A stretch of DNA of 64,000 nt, from assembly GCF_900113955.1 (NCBI RefSeq), contig NZ_FORH01000003.1:1-64000 (forward strand). The letters run 5' to 3'. The position numbers were made by a program, and so were the translations under genes. Position 1 is the stretch's first letter. Each line of letters starts with the position of its first letter. Source of the DNA: Celeribacter neptunius. Its GTDB lineage: Bacteria > Pseudomonadota > Alphaproteobacteria > Rhodobacterales > Rhodobacteraceae. Shown piece after piece: positions 28,445 to 35,930 of the stretch. The notes under the pieces were generated by a model. The model saw only the letters and a program-made list of their open reading frames with translations. It made no database searches and was not told where the DNA came from.

Positions 28445-28945
28445 TTAGCTTCGGGTCACGGTACAGACCTTGCCCCCGCCCGCTTTCGGCCGGCAAGACA
28501 TTTCGACCTTCTCTTCGCGCTCACCGAAGAGCCAGGCGCTGACACGACCAAAATAGAAGGTGATTTTCTCACCGAAACTCGCCGACTCCGGCAGGGTTTT
28601 CTCCACGGTCACCTCGACCTCGGTTGCCGGATCGGAACCGGCGCCCTCGCCATTGTCATAAATAATGACACTGCCGGTCTGTGCCGGGGCTTCGACATGT
28701 TCGATCTCGAACTGGCGCACCCCTGAGCTGCTTTTCGGCGCGGTCACCTTGGCCACGGAAAGCGTCGGGGGCTGTTCTTCCTGACCCTCTACATAGAAAT
28801 CCGTGCTCGGCATGCTCTGCATTCTGTCCGAGACGATCGACATCACTTCGGATTGGGTCTGCGAATATTGTGCGTAGACAAGGATCGACACCACGACCCC
28901 GATGGCAAATCCCATCAGACTCAGCGTTTTTCCAAAGGTCCCCAT
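28445..28945 (-). CDS. Membrane-anchored protein with a WLFG/Cys tail, unknown function
   Basis: I start this 166-residue protein at ATG 28945, where GGGGGAA lies 6 bases upstream; a longer frame would overlap panC. One N-terminal membrane helix (about 7-27, SLMGFAIGVVVSILVYAQY) is followed by a mainly acidic periplasmic part containing 'QFEIEHVEAP' and 'EVEVTVEKTLPE', and the tail SAWLFG...VEMSC...GKVCTV. The tail matches that of the downstream gene. No named domain is recognised. It is divergent from panC across about 200 bases. Confidence 0.7.
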   Translation of the reverse strand: MGTFGKTLSLMGFAIGVVVSILVYAQYSQTQSEVMSIVSDRMQSMPSTDFYVEGQEEQPPTLSVAKVTAPKSSSGVRQFEIEHVEAPAQTGSVIIYDNGEGAGSDPATEVEVTVEKTLPESASFGEKITFYFGRVSAWLFGEREEKVEMSCRPKAGGGKVCTVTRS

Positions 28946-29143
28946 GTAAATTCCCCCGAACAATTCCCAAAAGATGACGAATACCGTCGCCAGAATTGCA
29001 ACAAAACATGGCGAAAATTTGGACCCTGCGGGGAGTTTCCATGAAACCGGCGGGACTGTCTCGCCCTGCGATCTGCTTGCCGCTCTGGCGATCCCTTTGT
29101 ACTGTCCGCCAGGATGGGCCCGTTTGGGTGAGGAGGACATCAC

Positions 29144-29992
29144 TTGAAGATCTGCCGGACAAAGCAAGAAATCCGCGAGACGATCCAAGCCTTTCGGGCC
29201 AAAGGGGAAACCGTCGGGCTGGTGCCGACCATGGGGTTCCTGCACGAAGGGCATATGACGCTGGTGCGCCAGGCCAAGGCCGCGAGCGACCGCGTGATCG
29301 TATCGATTTTCGTCAACCCCACCCAATTCGGCGAGGCCGCCGACCTCGACGCCTACCCGCGCGACGAGGCCCGTGACTTTACCCTGCTCGAGGCCGAGGG
29401 TGTGGATGCCGTCTTCTGTCCCTCGGTCGAAGAGATCTATCATCCGCAAAAACAGACCACGGTTCTGACCGAAGAGCTGGACAAGGTGCTGATGGGAGCG
29501 CTGCGCCCCGGCCATTTCAAGGGCGTCTGCACCGTGGTCACCAAGCTGTTCAACATCACCGGCGCCGACAAGGCGTTCTTTGGCGAAAAGGATTACCAGC
29601 AGCTGCAGGTCGTCAAGACCATGGTCCGCGATCTCGACATGCCGATCGAAATCACCGGTGTGCCGACCGTGCGCGAGCTCGACGGTCTGGCCATGTCCTC
29701 GCGCAATGTGCGGCTCACGCCAGAAGACCGCCAGGCCGCGCTCATCCTGAACAAAGCGCTGGCCTATGCCGATTACGAGCTCTCCGACGGGCGCTCCGCC
29801 CCGGAGCTCGAACAGGAGATCCGCGACTTCATCGCCCGCGAACCACGCGCCCGGATCGAGAGCGTCGATGTCCGCGATGCCGAGACGCTGCAGGACGTGG
29901 AGGGCAAGATCACCCGTCCCGTGGTGATCCTGCTCGCCGCGCGTTTCGGCGATGTGCTATTGATTGACCAAAGGGTGGCTGAGCCGGCCTGA
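29144..29992 (+). CDS. panC: Pantoate-beta-alanine ligase (pantothenate synthetase)
   Basis: It joins pantoate and beta-alanine using ATP, the last step of pantothenate synthesis. The 282-residue protein has the nucleotidyltransferase motif PTMGFLHEGHMTLV, 'IFVNPTQFGE', 'GHFKGVCTVVTKLFN' and 'FFGEKDYQQLQV'. The start is TTG at 29144, supported by AGGAGG (29131-29136) 7 bases upstream; no better ATG exists. panB follows after 82 bases, so the two probably form an operon. The stop codon lies in a small tandem repeat (29984-30007). Confidence 0.95.
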   Translation: MKICRTKQEIRETIQAFRAKGETVGLVPTMGFLHEGHMTLVRQAKAASDRVIVSIFVNPTQFGEAADLDAYPRDEARDFTLLEAEGVDAVFCPSVEEIYHPQKQTTVLTEELDKVLMGALRPGHFKGVCTVVTKLFNITGADKAFFGEKDYQQLQVVKTMVRDLDMPIEITGVPTVRELDGLAMSSRNVRLTPEDRQAALILNKALAYADYELSDGRSAPELEQEIRDFIAREPRARIESVDVRDAETLQDVEGKITRPVVILLAARFGDVLLIDQRVAEPA

Positions 29993-30007
29993 AAACCGGC
30001 CTGAAAA
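29984..30007 (+). repeat. 12-base tandem duplication across the panC stop
   Basis: CCGGCCTGAAAA is repeated twice without spacing, and a degenerate third unit (CTGACCTGAG) follows. The first copy includes the panC stop codon. It looks like local slippage and has no clear function. Confidence 0.7.
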
Positions 30008-30074
30008 CTGACCTGAGCGCCGGGTCGCATCGAAACCGCCCCCCACCCTGCCCTGATTCCGTGAGGAGGAACCC

Positions 30075-30899
30075 ATGTCCACACAAACCGAAACCATTCG
30101 CCGCATCACGGTCCCGCAGATCCGCGAGCGCAAGGGCGGCGAGCCGATCGTCTCGCTCACGTCCTATCACGCGCACACGGCGGCAATTGCCGAGAAATAC
30201 TGCGATTTCCTGCTGGTGGGCGACAGTCTCGGCATGGTGATGCACGGGATGGAGAGCACGGTGGGCGTGCCGCTCGATCTGATGATCATGCACGGCAAGG
30301 CGGTGGTGCGCGGCACGAAACGCGCGCTGGTTGTGGTCGACATGCCCTTTGGGTCCTATGAGGAAAGCCCGTCTCAGGCCTTCCGCAACGCCGCGAAGAT
30401 CATGAAGGAAACCCAATGTCAGGCGGTGAAGCTCGAAGGCGGCGCGCGCATGGCGGAGACGATCAAATTCCTGTCCGAGCGTGGCATCCCGGTGATGGCC
30501 CATATCGGCCTGACGCCGCAGTCCACCAATATCATGGGCGGGTTCAAGACCCAGGGCCGCGACGAAGAGAGCTGGCAATTCCATATCGACGATGCAGTGG
30601 CGGTGGCCGAGGCCGGCGCCTTTGCCGTGGTGGTCGAAGGCGTGGTGGAACCGCTCGCGGATCGGATCACCAAGGCGATCGATGTGCCGACCATCGGCAT
30701 CGGCGCCTCGAAAACCTGCGACGGGCAGATCCTCGTCATGGAAGACATGCTGGGGCTGAACGACTGGGTCCCGAAGTTCGTCAAGAAATTCGGTGCGGTC
30801 GGCGCGGCGATCGAAGAGGCGATTGCGGACTATGCCGAGGACGTCAAATCCCGCGCCTTCCCGACCCAGGACAATGTCTACGGCTCGAACAAGAAATAG
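30075..30899 (+). CDS. panB: 3-methyl-2-oxobutanoate hydroxymethyltransferase
   Basis: It makes ketopantoate from alpha-ketoisovalerate and methylene-tetrahydrofolate, the first dedicated step of pantothenate synthesis. The 274-residue TIM-barrel protein shows '[27 protein letters not shown]', the metal and substrate region, plus 'KLEGG' and '[14 protein letters not shown]'. GAGGAGG precedes the ATG. It follows panC and ends at a strong terminator (30904). With coaBC at 39533 the window holds three CoA-pathway genes; panE and panD are not here. Confidence 0.96.
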   Translation: MSTQTETIRRITVPQIRERKGGEPIVSLTSYHAHTAAIAEKYCDFLLVGDSLGMVMHGMESTVGVPLDLMIMHGKAVVRGTKRALVVVDMPFGSYEESPSQAFRNAAKIMKETQCQAVKLEGGARMAETIKFLSERGIPVMAHIGLTPQSTNIMGGFKTQGRDEESWQFHIDDAVAVAEAGAFAVVVEGVVEPLADRITKAIDVPTIGIGASKTCDGQILVMEDMLGLNDWVPKFVKKFGAVGAAIEEAIADYAEDVKSRAFPTQDNVYGSNKK

Positions 30900-30903
30900 A
30901 GAC

Positions 30904-30930
30904 AGCGCCCCACGGGGCGCTTCTTTTTTG
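30904..30930 (+). terminator. Intrinsic terminator of panC-panB
   Basis: AGCGCCC (30904-30910) pairs with GGGCGCT (30915-30921) around CACG, followed by TCTTTTTTG. It is the clearest terminator in the window. Confidence 0.9.
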
Positions 30931-31149
30931 AGGCTTGATCACGGACAAAAGGGCTGTCCGGCGGCCGCGTCGTTGCGCGATGGCACTGCGGAACGGGATG
31001 GCCATGCCCCGGGTGATCCTCTCTCCTTCGTGCCCTCTCGTCACCTGGCTCCTGTCCGATGCACATGTTCATCCCCCGCAACAATTGCGCGGTGGTGCAC
31101 ACATCCGGTTCGCCTGCTAGTATTTACGCACAGCGCGACCTGCCGCATC

Positions 31150-32097
31150 ATGGCGGCAAGTACTCATACAAGGAGTCTCATCCTGACTTTTCGCCCAGTC
31201 AAATCCACCTCCGAGGGTCAATACACACTCGAGGGCGCTGGTGTGCATCTCTATCGTGCTTTCGGCTTTCACAAACCGCGCGAATTCGATCCCTTCCTGC
31301 TCTTCGATGATTTCCGCAATGACGATCCGAAGAAATTCGAAAAGGGCTTCCCCTGGCATCCGCATCGCGGCATCGAAACCATCACCTATGTGCTGGACGG
31401 CGAGGTCGAGCATGGCGACAGCCTCGGCAACAAGGGTGTCTTGGGCGCCGGATCTGTGCAATGGATGACCGCCGGATCGGGCATCCTGCATCAGGAAATG
31501 CCGCGCGGCAACGCCACCGGCCAGATGCACGGGTTTCAGCTCTGGGCCAACCTGCCGTCGTCCTTGAAAATGACCGCACCGCGCTATCAGGACATTCAGG
31601 GCAGCGATATCCCCGAGATCATCGATGACGATGGCACCAAGGTGAAAATCGTCACCGGCTCCTTCTGGGGCAAGCGCGGACCGGTCGACGGGATCGCCGC
31701 CGATCCGCTGTATCTGGACATTTCGGTGCCGCCCAACACGCGCAAGACCCTGCCGGTCGACACCTATGCCAATACGTTTGCTTACATTTTCGCGGGCTCT
31801 GCCTCCTTCCGCGATGCCTCCAACCCGTACGGCGTGCGGGTCGAAAAGGAGGTGAATGGCGAAGAGGTCAATATCCGCGACATGTCAGGCAACCGCACGC
31901 TGGTGAATTTCGACACGGGCAATGAGATCGTGGTCAATTCCGGCCCCGATGGCGTGCGCTTCCTGTTGATCTCCGGTCAGCCGCTCAAGGAGCCGGTGGC
32001 CTGGCACGGGCCGATCGTGATGAACACCCGCGAAGAGCTGATGCAGGCCTTCGAAGAGCTCAACAACGGCACGTTCATTCGCGATCAGCGGGACTGA
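31150..32097 (+). CDS. Pirin family protein
   Basis: This bicupin protein has the pirin N-terminal block 'FPWHPHRGIETITYVLDGEVEHGDS', with the metal-binding His pair HPHRG and the later 'GILHQEMP', then a second cupin and 'FDTGNEIVVNSGPDGVRFLLISGQPLKEPV'. Bacterial pirins include quercetinases and redox-sensitive regulators; the exact role is open. The first usable ATG is 31150 (315 residues), but it lacks a ribosome binding site. AAGGAG at 31170-31175 instead points 7 bases ahead to CTG 31183 (304 residues, MTFRPVKST...). It is convergent with the dehydrogenase gene. Confidence 0.88.
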   Translation: MAASTHTRSLILTFRPVKSTSEGQYTLEGAGVHLYRAFGFHKPREFDPFLLFDDFRNDDPKKFEKGFPWHPHRGIETITYVLDGEVEHGDSLGNKGVLGAGSVQWMTAGSGILHQEMPRGNATGQMHGFQLWANLPSSLKMTAPRYQDIQGSDIPEIIDDDGTKVKIVTGSFWGKRGPVDGIAADPLYLDISVPPNTRKTLPVDTYANTFAYIFAGSASFRDASNPYGVRVEKEVNGEEVNIRDMSGNRTLVNFDTGNEIVVNSGPDGVRFLLISGQPLKEPVAWHGPIVMNTREELMQAFEELNNGTFIRDQRD

Positions 32098-32121
32098 TCA
32101 CCGATCTCCCGAACGCCCGGG

Positions 32122-33108
32122 TCACACCATCTCGGGCAGCACCATATCCGGCGGCGGCAAGCCGTCGGAGAGGGTGCAGATGTTGAGCATCACCCGTTCG
32201 CCCATCTCGATCCGCGCCTCGACCGTGGCCGAGCCCATATGCGGCAGGAGCACCACATTCGGCAACTCGCGCAGCCGCGGATTGACCTGATGACCATGTT
32301 CGAAGACATCGAGCCCGGCACCGCCGATCTCGCCGGCCCGCAGACCACGGGTCAGGGCATTCTCATCGATCACCTCACCGCGCGACGTGTTGACGATCAC
32401 CGAGGTCGGTTTCATCAGCTTCAGCCGCCTTGCGTTGATCTGATGGTAGGTCGCCGGCGTATGCGGGCAGTTGATCGACAGGATATCGACGCGCGACAGC
32501 ATCTGATCCAGACTGTCCCACCATGTCGCCCCGAGCCCCTCTTCGATCTCTTCATGGAGGCGGTGGCGATTGTGATAATGCACCGACAGGCCAAAGGCCC
32601 GCGCCCGGCGCGCCACCGCCTGTCCGACCCGGCCCATGCCGAGAATGCCGAGACGCTTGCCGTTGAGCCTCTGGCCGAGAAAGGCCGTCGGCGCCCAGCC
32701 CTGCCAGGTGCCGGCCTGCATCACCGCCTGACCTTCGGGGATACGCCTTGTCACGGCCAGCATCAGCGCCATGACCATATCCGCCGTATCCTCGGTCATC
32801 ACATCTGGGGTGTTGCTGACATAAATGCCCCGGGCCTTGGCCGCGACGACATCGATATGATCGACCCCGGCACCATAATTGGCAATGAGCTTCAACCGCT
32901 CACCGGCCTGGCCGATCATTTCCGCATCGATCCGGTCGGTGACACAGGGCACCAGAACCTCGGCCCTCTGCATGGCGGCAATCAGGGCATCGCGGTCCAT
33001 CTTCCCGTCGCCGATGTTCAGCTCGACATCGAAAAGCTCCTTCATCCGGGTCTCAACCTGTTCCGGCAAGGCCCGTGTCACCACCACCTTGAGACGCGTT
33101 TTCGCCAT
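32122..33108 (-). CDS. D-isomer-specific 2-hydroxyacid dehydrogenase, glyoxylate/hydroxypyruvate reductase type
   Basis: This 328-residue cytoplasmic NAD(P)-dependent reductase acts on a 2-oxo acid. The Rossmann motif is GILGMGRVGQAVARRA. The substrate-binding Arg lies in NTSRGEVID, and the catalytic His in LLPHMGSAT with the Glu between them. 'NYGAGVDHIDV' and 'NTPDVMTEDTADM' are typical of the glyoxylate reductase branch. I start at ATG 33108 with GAGGGGG upstream; a longer frame reaching 33777 crosses the divergent gene and is not supported. The exact substrate is not determined. Confidence 0.9.
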   Translation of the reverse strand: MAKTRLKVVVTRALPEQVETRMKELFDVELNIGDGKMDRDALIAAMQRAEVLVPCVTDRIDAEMIGQAGERLKLIANYGAGVDHIDVVAAKARGIYVSNTPDVMTEDTADMVMALMLAVTRRIPEGQAVMQAGTWQGWAPTAFLGQRLNGKRLGILGMGRVGQAVARRARAFGLSVHYHNRHRLHEEIEEGLGATWWDSLDQMLSRVDILSINCPHTPATYHQINARRLKLMKPTSVIVNTSRGEVIDENALTRGLRAGEIGGAGLDVFEHGHQVNPRLRELPNVVLLPHMGSATVEARIEMGERVMLNICTLSDGLPPPDMVLPEMV

Positions 33109-33321
33109 AGCCGCCCCCTCTCTTTCTTTTTCACCCCCATACTGGCAAACTGGATTGCATCCCGGCAAGCCGTAAAGGATAAACACCCAAGGCGTGAGGC
33201 GCGCCGTATCGCGGCCTCCTCCGCGACATCCGGCGTGACCGGCGGTCGCGAGGAAAAGCGAAAAATCAGTGACGGCAGAGCAGGTTGGGTGATGAGAAGT
33301 AGCAGGCGGGATTTGACCTCC

Positions 33322-34005
33322 ATGACGCTGATCCACGGACTGGGGCGATGTCTGGGCCGCTGTTTGGGCCGCTGTCGGATTACGCGCGGGATTTCGCGCC
33401 GGAATTTGGGCCAGGATTTGGGCCAAAATTCGCATCATGCCCTGCCCGTCGCCCTCTTTTTGGCCCTGTGCCTGATGCTCGCCGCCCCGCTTCAGCCTGC
33501 CTCCGCCGATGGCTCCGCGACCGGAACCGCACCCGAGGCCACGACCACGACTGCGACCACAGCCAAACCGGGGCCGACCCGTGGTCCGGTGACCAACCTG
33601 CCCTTGCCGCGTTTCGTCTCGCTGAAAAGCGACAAGGCCAATGTCCGGCGCGGGCCCTCGCTGTCGCATCGGATCGACTGGGTCTTTGTCGAACATGGCT
33701 ACCCGCTCGAGGTCTTTGCAGAATACGGCCATTGGAGACGCGTGCGCGATGTCGAGGGCGCCACCGGATGGCTGCATTATTCACTGATCTCCGGCGTGCG
33801 CACCGCGCTCGTCATCGACGACAGTATCGATCTGTTCTCCCGCCCCGATCCGCAGTCGCGCCTCACGGCCCAGGCCGAGAAAAACGTCATTCTGCGGCTT
33901 CTGGAATGCGACATCAGCTGGTGCAAGGTCTCGGCCGATGGCTACAAGGGCTGGGTGCTGAAATCCGGTCTCTGGGGCGTGCGCCCGGACGAGATCCTGG
34001 AGTGA
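33322..34005 (+). CDS. SH3-domain exported protein with a repeat-extended N-terminus
   Basis: The mature part has two bacterial SH3 modules: 'SDKANVRRGPSLSHRIDWVFVEHGYPLEV...' and 'DLFSRPDPQSRLTAQAEKNVILRLLECDISWCKVSADGYKGWVLKSGLWG', the usual architecture for peptidoglycan-associated SH3 proteins. A hydrophobic signal (ALPVALFLALCLMLAAP) ends near 'ASADG' and is followed by a Thr/Ala-rich linker. It is preceded by about 40 Arg/Cys/Gly-rich residues encoded by 12-base repeats. ATG 33322 gives 227 residues; TTG 33418 would give a normal signal peptide. The start is uncertain, the domain assignment good. Confidence 0.8.
   Translation: MTLIHGLGRCLGRCLGRCRITRGISRRNLGQDLGQNSHHALPVALFLALCLMLAAPLQPASADGSATGTAPEATTTTATTAKPGPTRGPVTNLPLPRFVSLKSDKANVRRGPSLSHRIDWVFVEHGYPLEVFAEYGHWRRVRDVEGATGWLHYSLISGVRTALVIDDSIDLFSRPDPQSRLTAQAEKNVILRLLECDISWCKVSADGYKGWVLKSGLWGVRPDEILE
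33349..33427 (+). repeat. 12-base in-frame repeats in the SH3 protein leader
   Basis: TGTCTGGGCCGC and TGTTTGGGCCGC (33349-33372) are followed by ATTTGGGCCAGG and ATTTGGGCCAAA (33404-33427). All share TGGGCC and are four codons long, encoding LGRC-LGRC and LGQD-LGQN if the upstream ATG is used. Copy changes would keep the frame. Confidence 0.7.
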
Positions 34006-34011
34006 AAGGCC

Positions 34012-35013
34012 ATGGAGCAGATCAAATCGCCTCTGGCCGCCCGCAACGTCCCGCCCGGGCTGAAATCCTGTGTGATCCACGGCTATGACAACTGGCATGA
34101 CGCCATCGCCGAGGGCCGGCACGATTTCTTCACCAAGCTCACACCGCATCTGGCGGAAAACGGGCTCACCCCGTTTCTGGCCGAGGGCAATTCGCGCGCC
34201 TCACGCGCGCTGCTGACCGAGGATCATTTCCACCTGATCGTCGGCGGACCGGCCATGTACGGGCCGACCATTCTGCATGCCTTCCCCTCTTATCTCTGGG
34301 GGTTCTGGTATCTCGACGAGCTGGGCCACGGCTACAACAGCTCGCTGCGCTTCGCCCGGTACAGCCCCCAGTATAGCCCCGACACCGCGGATCGCGAAGC
34401 GGCCGAGTATTTCTTCAACGGCGTCACCGGCTACATGCTGCGCGAGAATATCTCGAAACTGCGTCAGGAACCGCGGCTGGATGCCCCCCTGCGCATCGCC
34501 ACCGCCACCATCCTGTGCCAGCTCACCGAGACCGACACCCCCGGCTCGCATTATCTCAGCACCGAACAGATGATCGACACCGCCGCCACTTTCGACCGCG
34601 AGGCGCTGGTCTATGTCAAACCGCATCCCGAGCAGAGCAAGAAGGGCCGCCGGCGCATTGTCGAAATTTGCCAGAACCATCCGAATGTCAAACTGACGGA
34701 CGCCTCGATCCACGACCTGATCCAGGCCGCACGCGTGGTGATCACCCAGAACTCCTCGGCCGGGTTCGAGGCGCTGATGCAGAAAAAGCCGGTGATCACC
34801 TGTGGCAAAAGCGATTATTGGCAGGCGACATTGACACCCCGGACCGTTGCCGAGCTGCATGCCGCAATCGAAGCAGGGCCGGAGACCATGGCCTCTTTCG
34901 ATTACGAGGGGTATTTTCACTGGTTCCTGGAACAGCAGTGCCTGGAACCCGCGAAAGCGAACTTCCTGCCGCGCGCCTGGGCGCGGATCAAAGACAAGCT
35001 GCTGTTGAGCTGA
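34012..35013 (+). CDS. Capsule-polysaccharide biosynthesis-like glycosyltransferase (KpsC/KpsS type)
   Basis: This 333-residue soluble protein has the paired motifs of Kdo-transferring capsule enzymes: YVKPHPEQ near residue 201 and 'ITQNSSAGFEALMQKKPVI' near 247, followed by 'CGKSDYW'. No membrane helix is seen. No capsule export or Kdo genes are beside it, so it is an orphan, perhaps acting on a lipid- or surface-linked sugar. It starts 6 bases after the SH3 gene and lies before a CDF transporter. The family is fairly clear; the acceptor is unknown. Confidence 0.75.
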   Translation: MEQIKSPLAARNVPPGLKSCVIHGYDNWHDAIAEGRHDFFTKLTPHLAENGLTPFLAEGNSRASRALLTEDHFHLIVGGPAMYGPTILHAFPSYLWGFWYLDELGHGYNSSLRFARYSPQYSPDTADREAAEYFFNGVTGYMLRENISKLRQEPRLDAPLRIATATILCQLTETDTPGSHYLSTEQMIDTAATFDREALVYVKPHPEQSKKGRRRIVEICQNHPNVKLTDASIHDLIQAARVVITQNSSAGFEALMQKKPVITCGKSDYWQATLTPRTVAELHAAIEAGPETMASFDYEGYFHWFLEQQCLEPAKANFLPRAWARIKDKLLLS

Positions 35014-35032
35014 AGATGAGTAGGACCCGAAC

Positions 35033-35911
35033 ATGAATGAGACCCGTCTGAACATCTCTGCGGGTGTGGCCTCTGTCACCGTCGCGATCCTCTTGGTGCT
35101 GGCCAAGATCTGGGCGCTGAGCCTCACCGGCTCGCTCTCGATCGCCGCCTCTCTCGCGGACAGTGCCATGGATTTTCTCATCGCTCTAGGTGGCTTGATG
35201 GCGATCTACTATGCCTCGCGCCCGCCGGATGACGATCACACCTTCGGCCACACCTCGGCCGAAGATCTCGCGGCGCTGGCGCAGGCCGTGTTCATCCTGA
35301 TTTCCGGCGGGGTGATTGCGGTGACCTCGGCGCGCCGCCTTCTGTCCCCCACCCCACAGGAAGTGACCGCCGAAGGGATCGGCATCGCGGTGATGGCGTT
35401 TTCCATCCTGCTCACCGCCGGGCTGGTGCTCTGGCAACGTCATGTGGCGCGCAAGACCGGTTCGAAAGTGGTCTCTGCCGACAGCCTGCATTATGTCGGC
35501 GACCTGATTCCCAATATCGGGGCCATTCTGGCTCTCCTGGCCGCTTCGCTGTTCGGCTTCCACCAATTGGACAGTGTTGTCGCCCTCGGCGCGGCGGGGA
35601 TCCTGATCGTCGGTGCGATTCGGATTTTCAAATCCGCCTGGGATGCGCTGATGGACCGCGCTGCCCCGCAGGAAATGATCGAAGATATTGAAGAGATGGC
35701 GAAGAACATGCCCGGCATTTTCGCCTTTCACGACCTGAAGACCCGCATGGCGGGTTCCAAACCCTTCGTGAATATCCATATCGAGGTCGATGGCGATCAG
35801 ACCCTGCGCGAGGCCCATGCGATCTCCGCGCAGCTCAAACGTCAGATCCTCGATGCTTATCCCAATGCCGATGTGATCGTGCACAAGGATGTGGCGGGCG
35901 AGGCGGATTAA
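35033..35911 (+). CDS. Cation diffusion facilitator (CDF/FieF-type) metal exporter
   Basis: This 292-residue inner-membrane proton antiporter would export Fe, Zn or similar divalent metals. About six membrane helices are visible. The metal site residues are SLADSAMD (helix II, D-x3-D) and HTFGHTSAED in the loop, with later 'SADSLHYVGDLIPN' in helix V giving the second half of the site. The cytoplasmic C-terminal domain contains 'HDLKTRMAGSKPFVNIHIEVD'. Metal specificity cannot be read. It ends 17 bases from the convergent peptidase gene. Confidence 0.92.
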   Translation: MNETRLNISAGVASVTVAILLVLAKIWALSLTGSLSIAASLADSAMDFLIALGGLMAIYYASRPPDDDHTFGHTSAEDLAALAQAVFILISGGVIAVTSARRLLSPTPQEVTAEGIGIAVMAFSILLTAGLVLWQRHVARKTGSKVVSADSLHYVGDLIPNIGAILALLAASLFGFHQLDSVVALGAAGILIVGAIRIFKSAWDALMDRAAPQEMIEDIEEMAKNMPGIFAFHDLKTRMAGSKPFVNIHIEVDGDQTLREAHAISAQLKRQILDAYPNADVIVHKDVAGEAD

Positions 35912-35930
35912 CGCCCCGCCCGCGCGTTTT
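35910..35930 (+). terminator. Terminator-like hairpin between convergent genes
   Basis: AACGC (35910-35914) pairs with GCGTT (35924-35928), and TT follows directly. The stem is short, and the structure overlaps both gene ends. Confidence 0.45.

Noticed and set aside
33108-33777. Long N-terminal extension of the 2-hydroxyacid dehydrogenase
   Set aside because: The extension is low-complexity sequence antisense to the SH3 gene, whereas ATG 33108 has a good ribosome binding site and begins the conserved domain.
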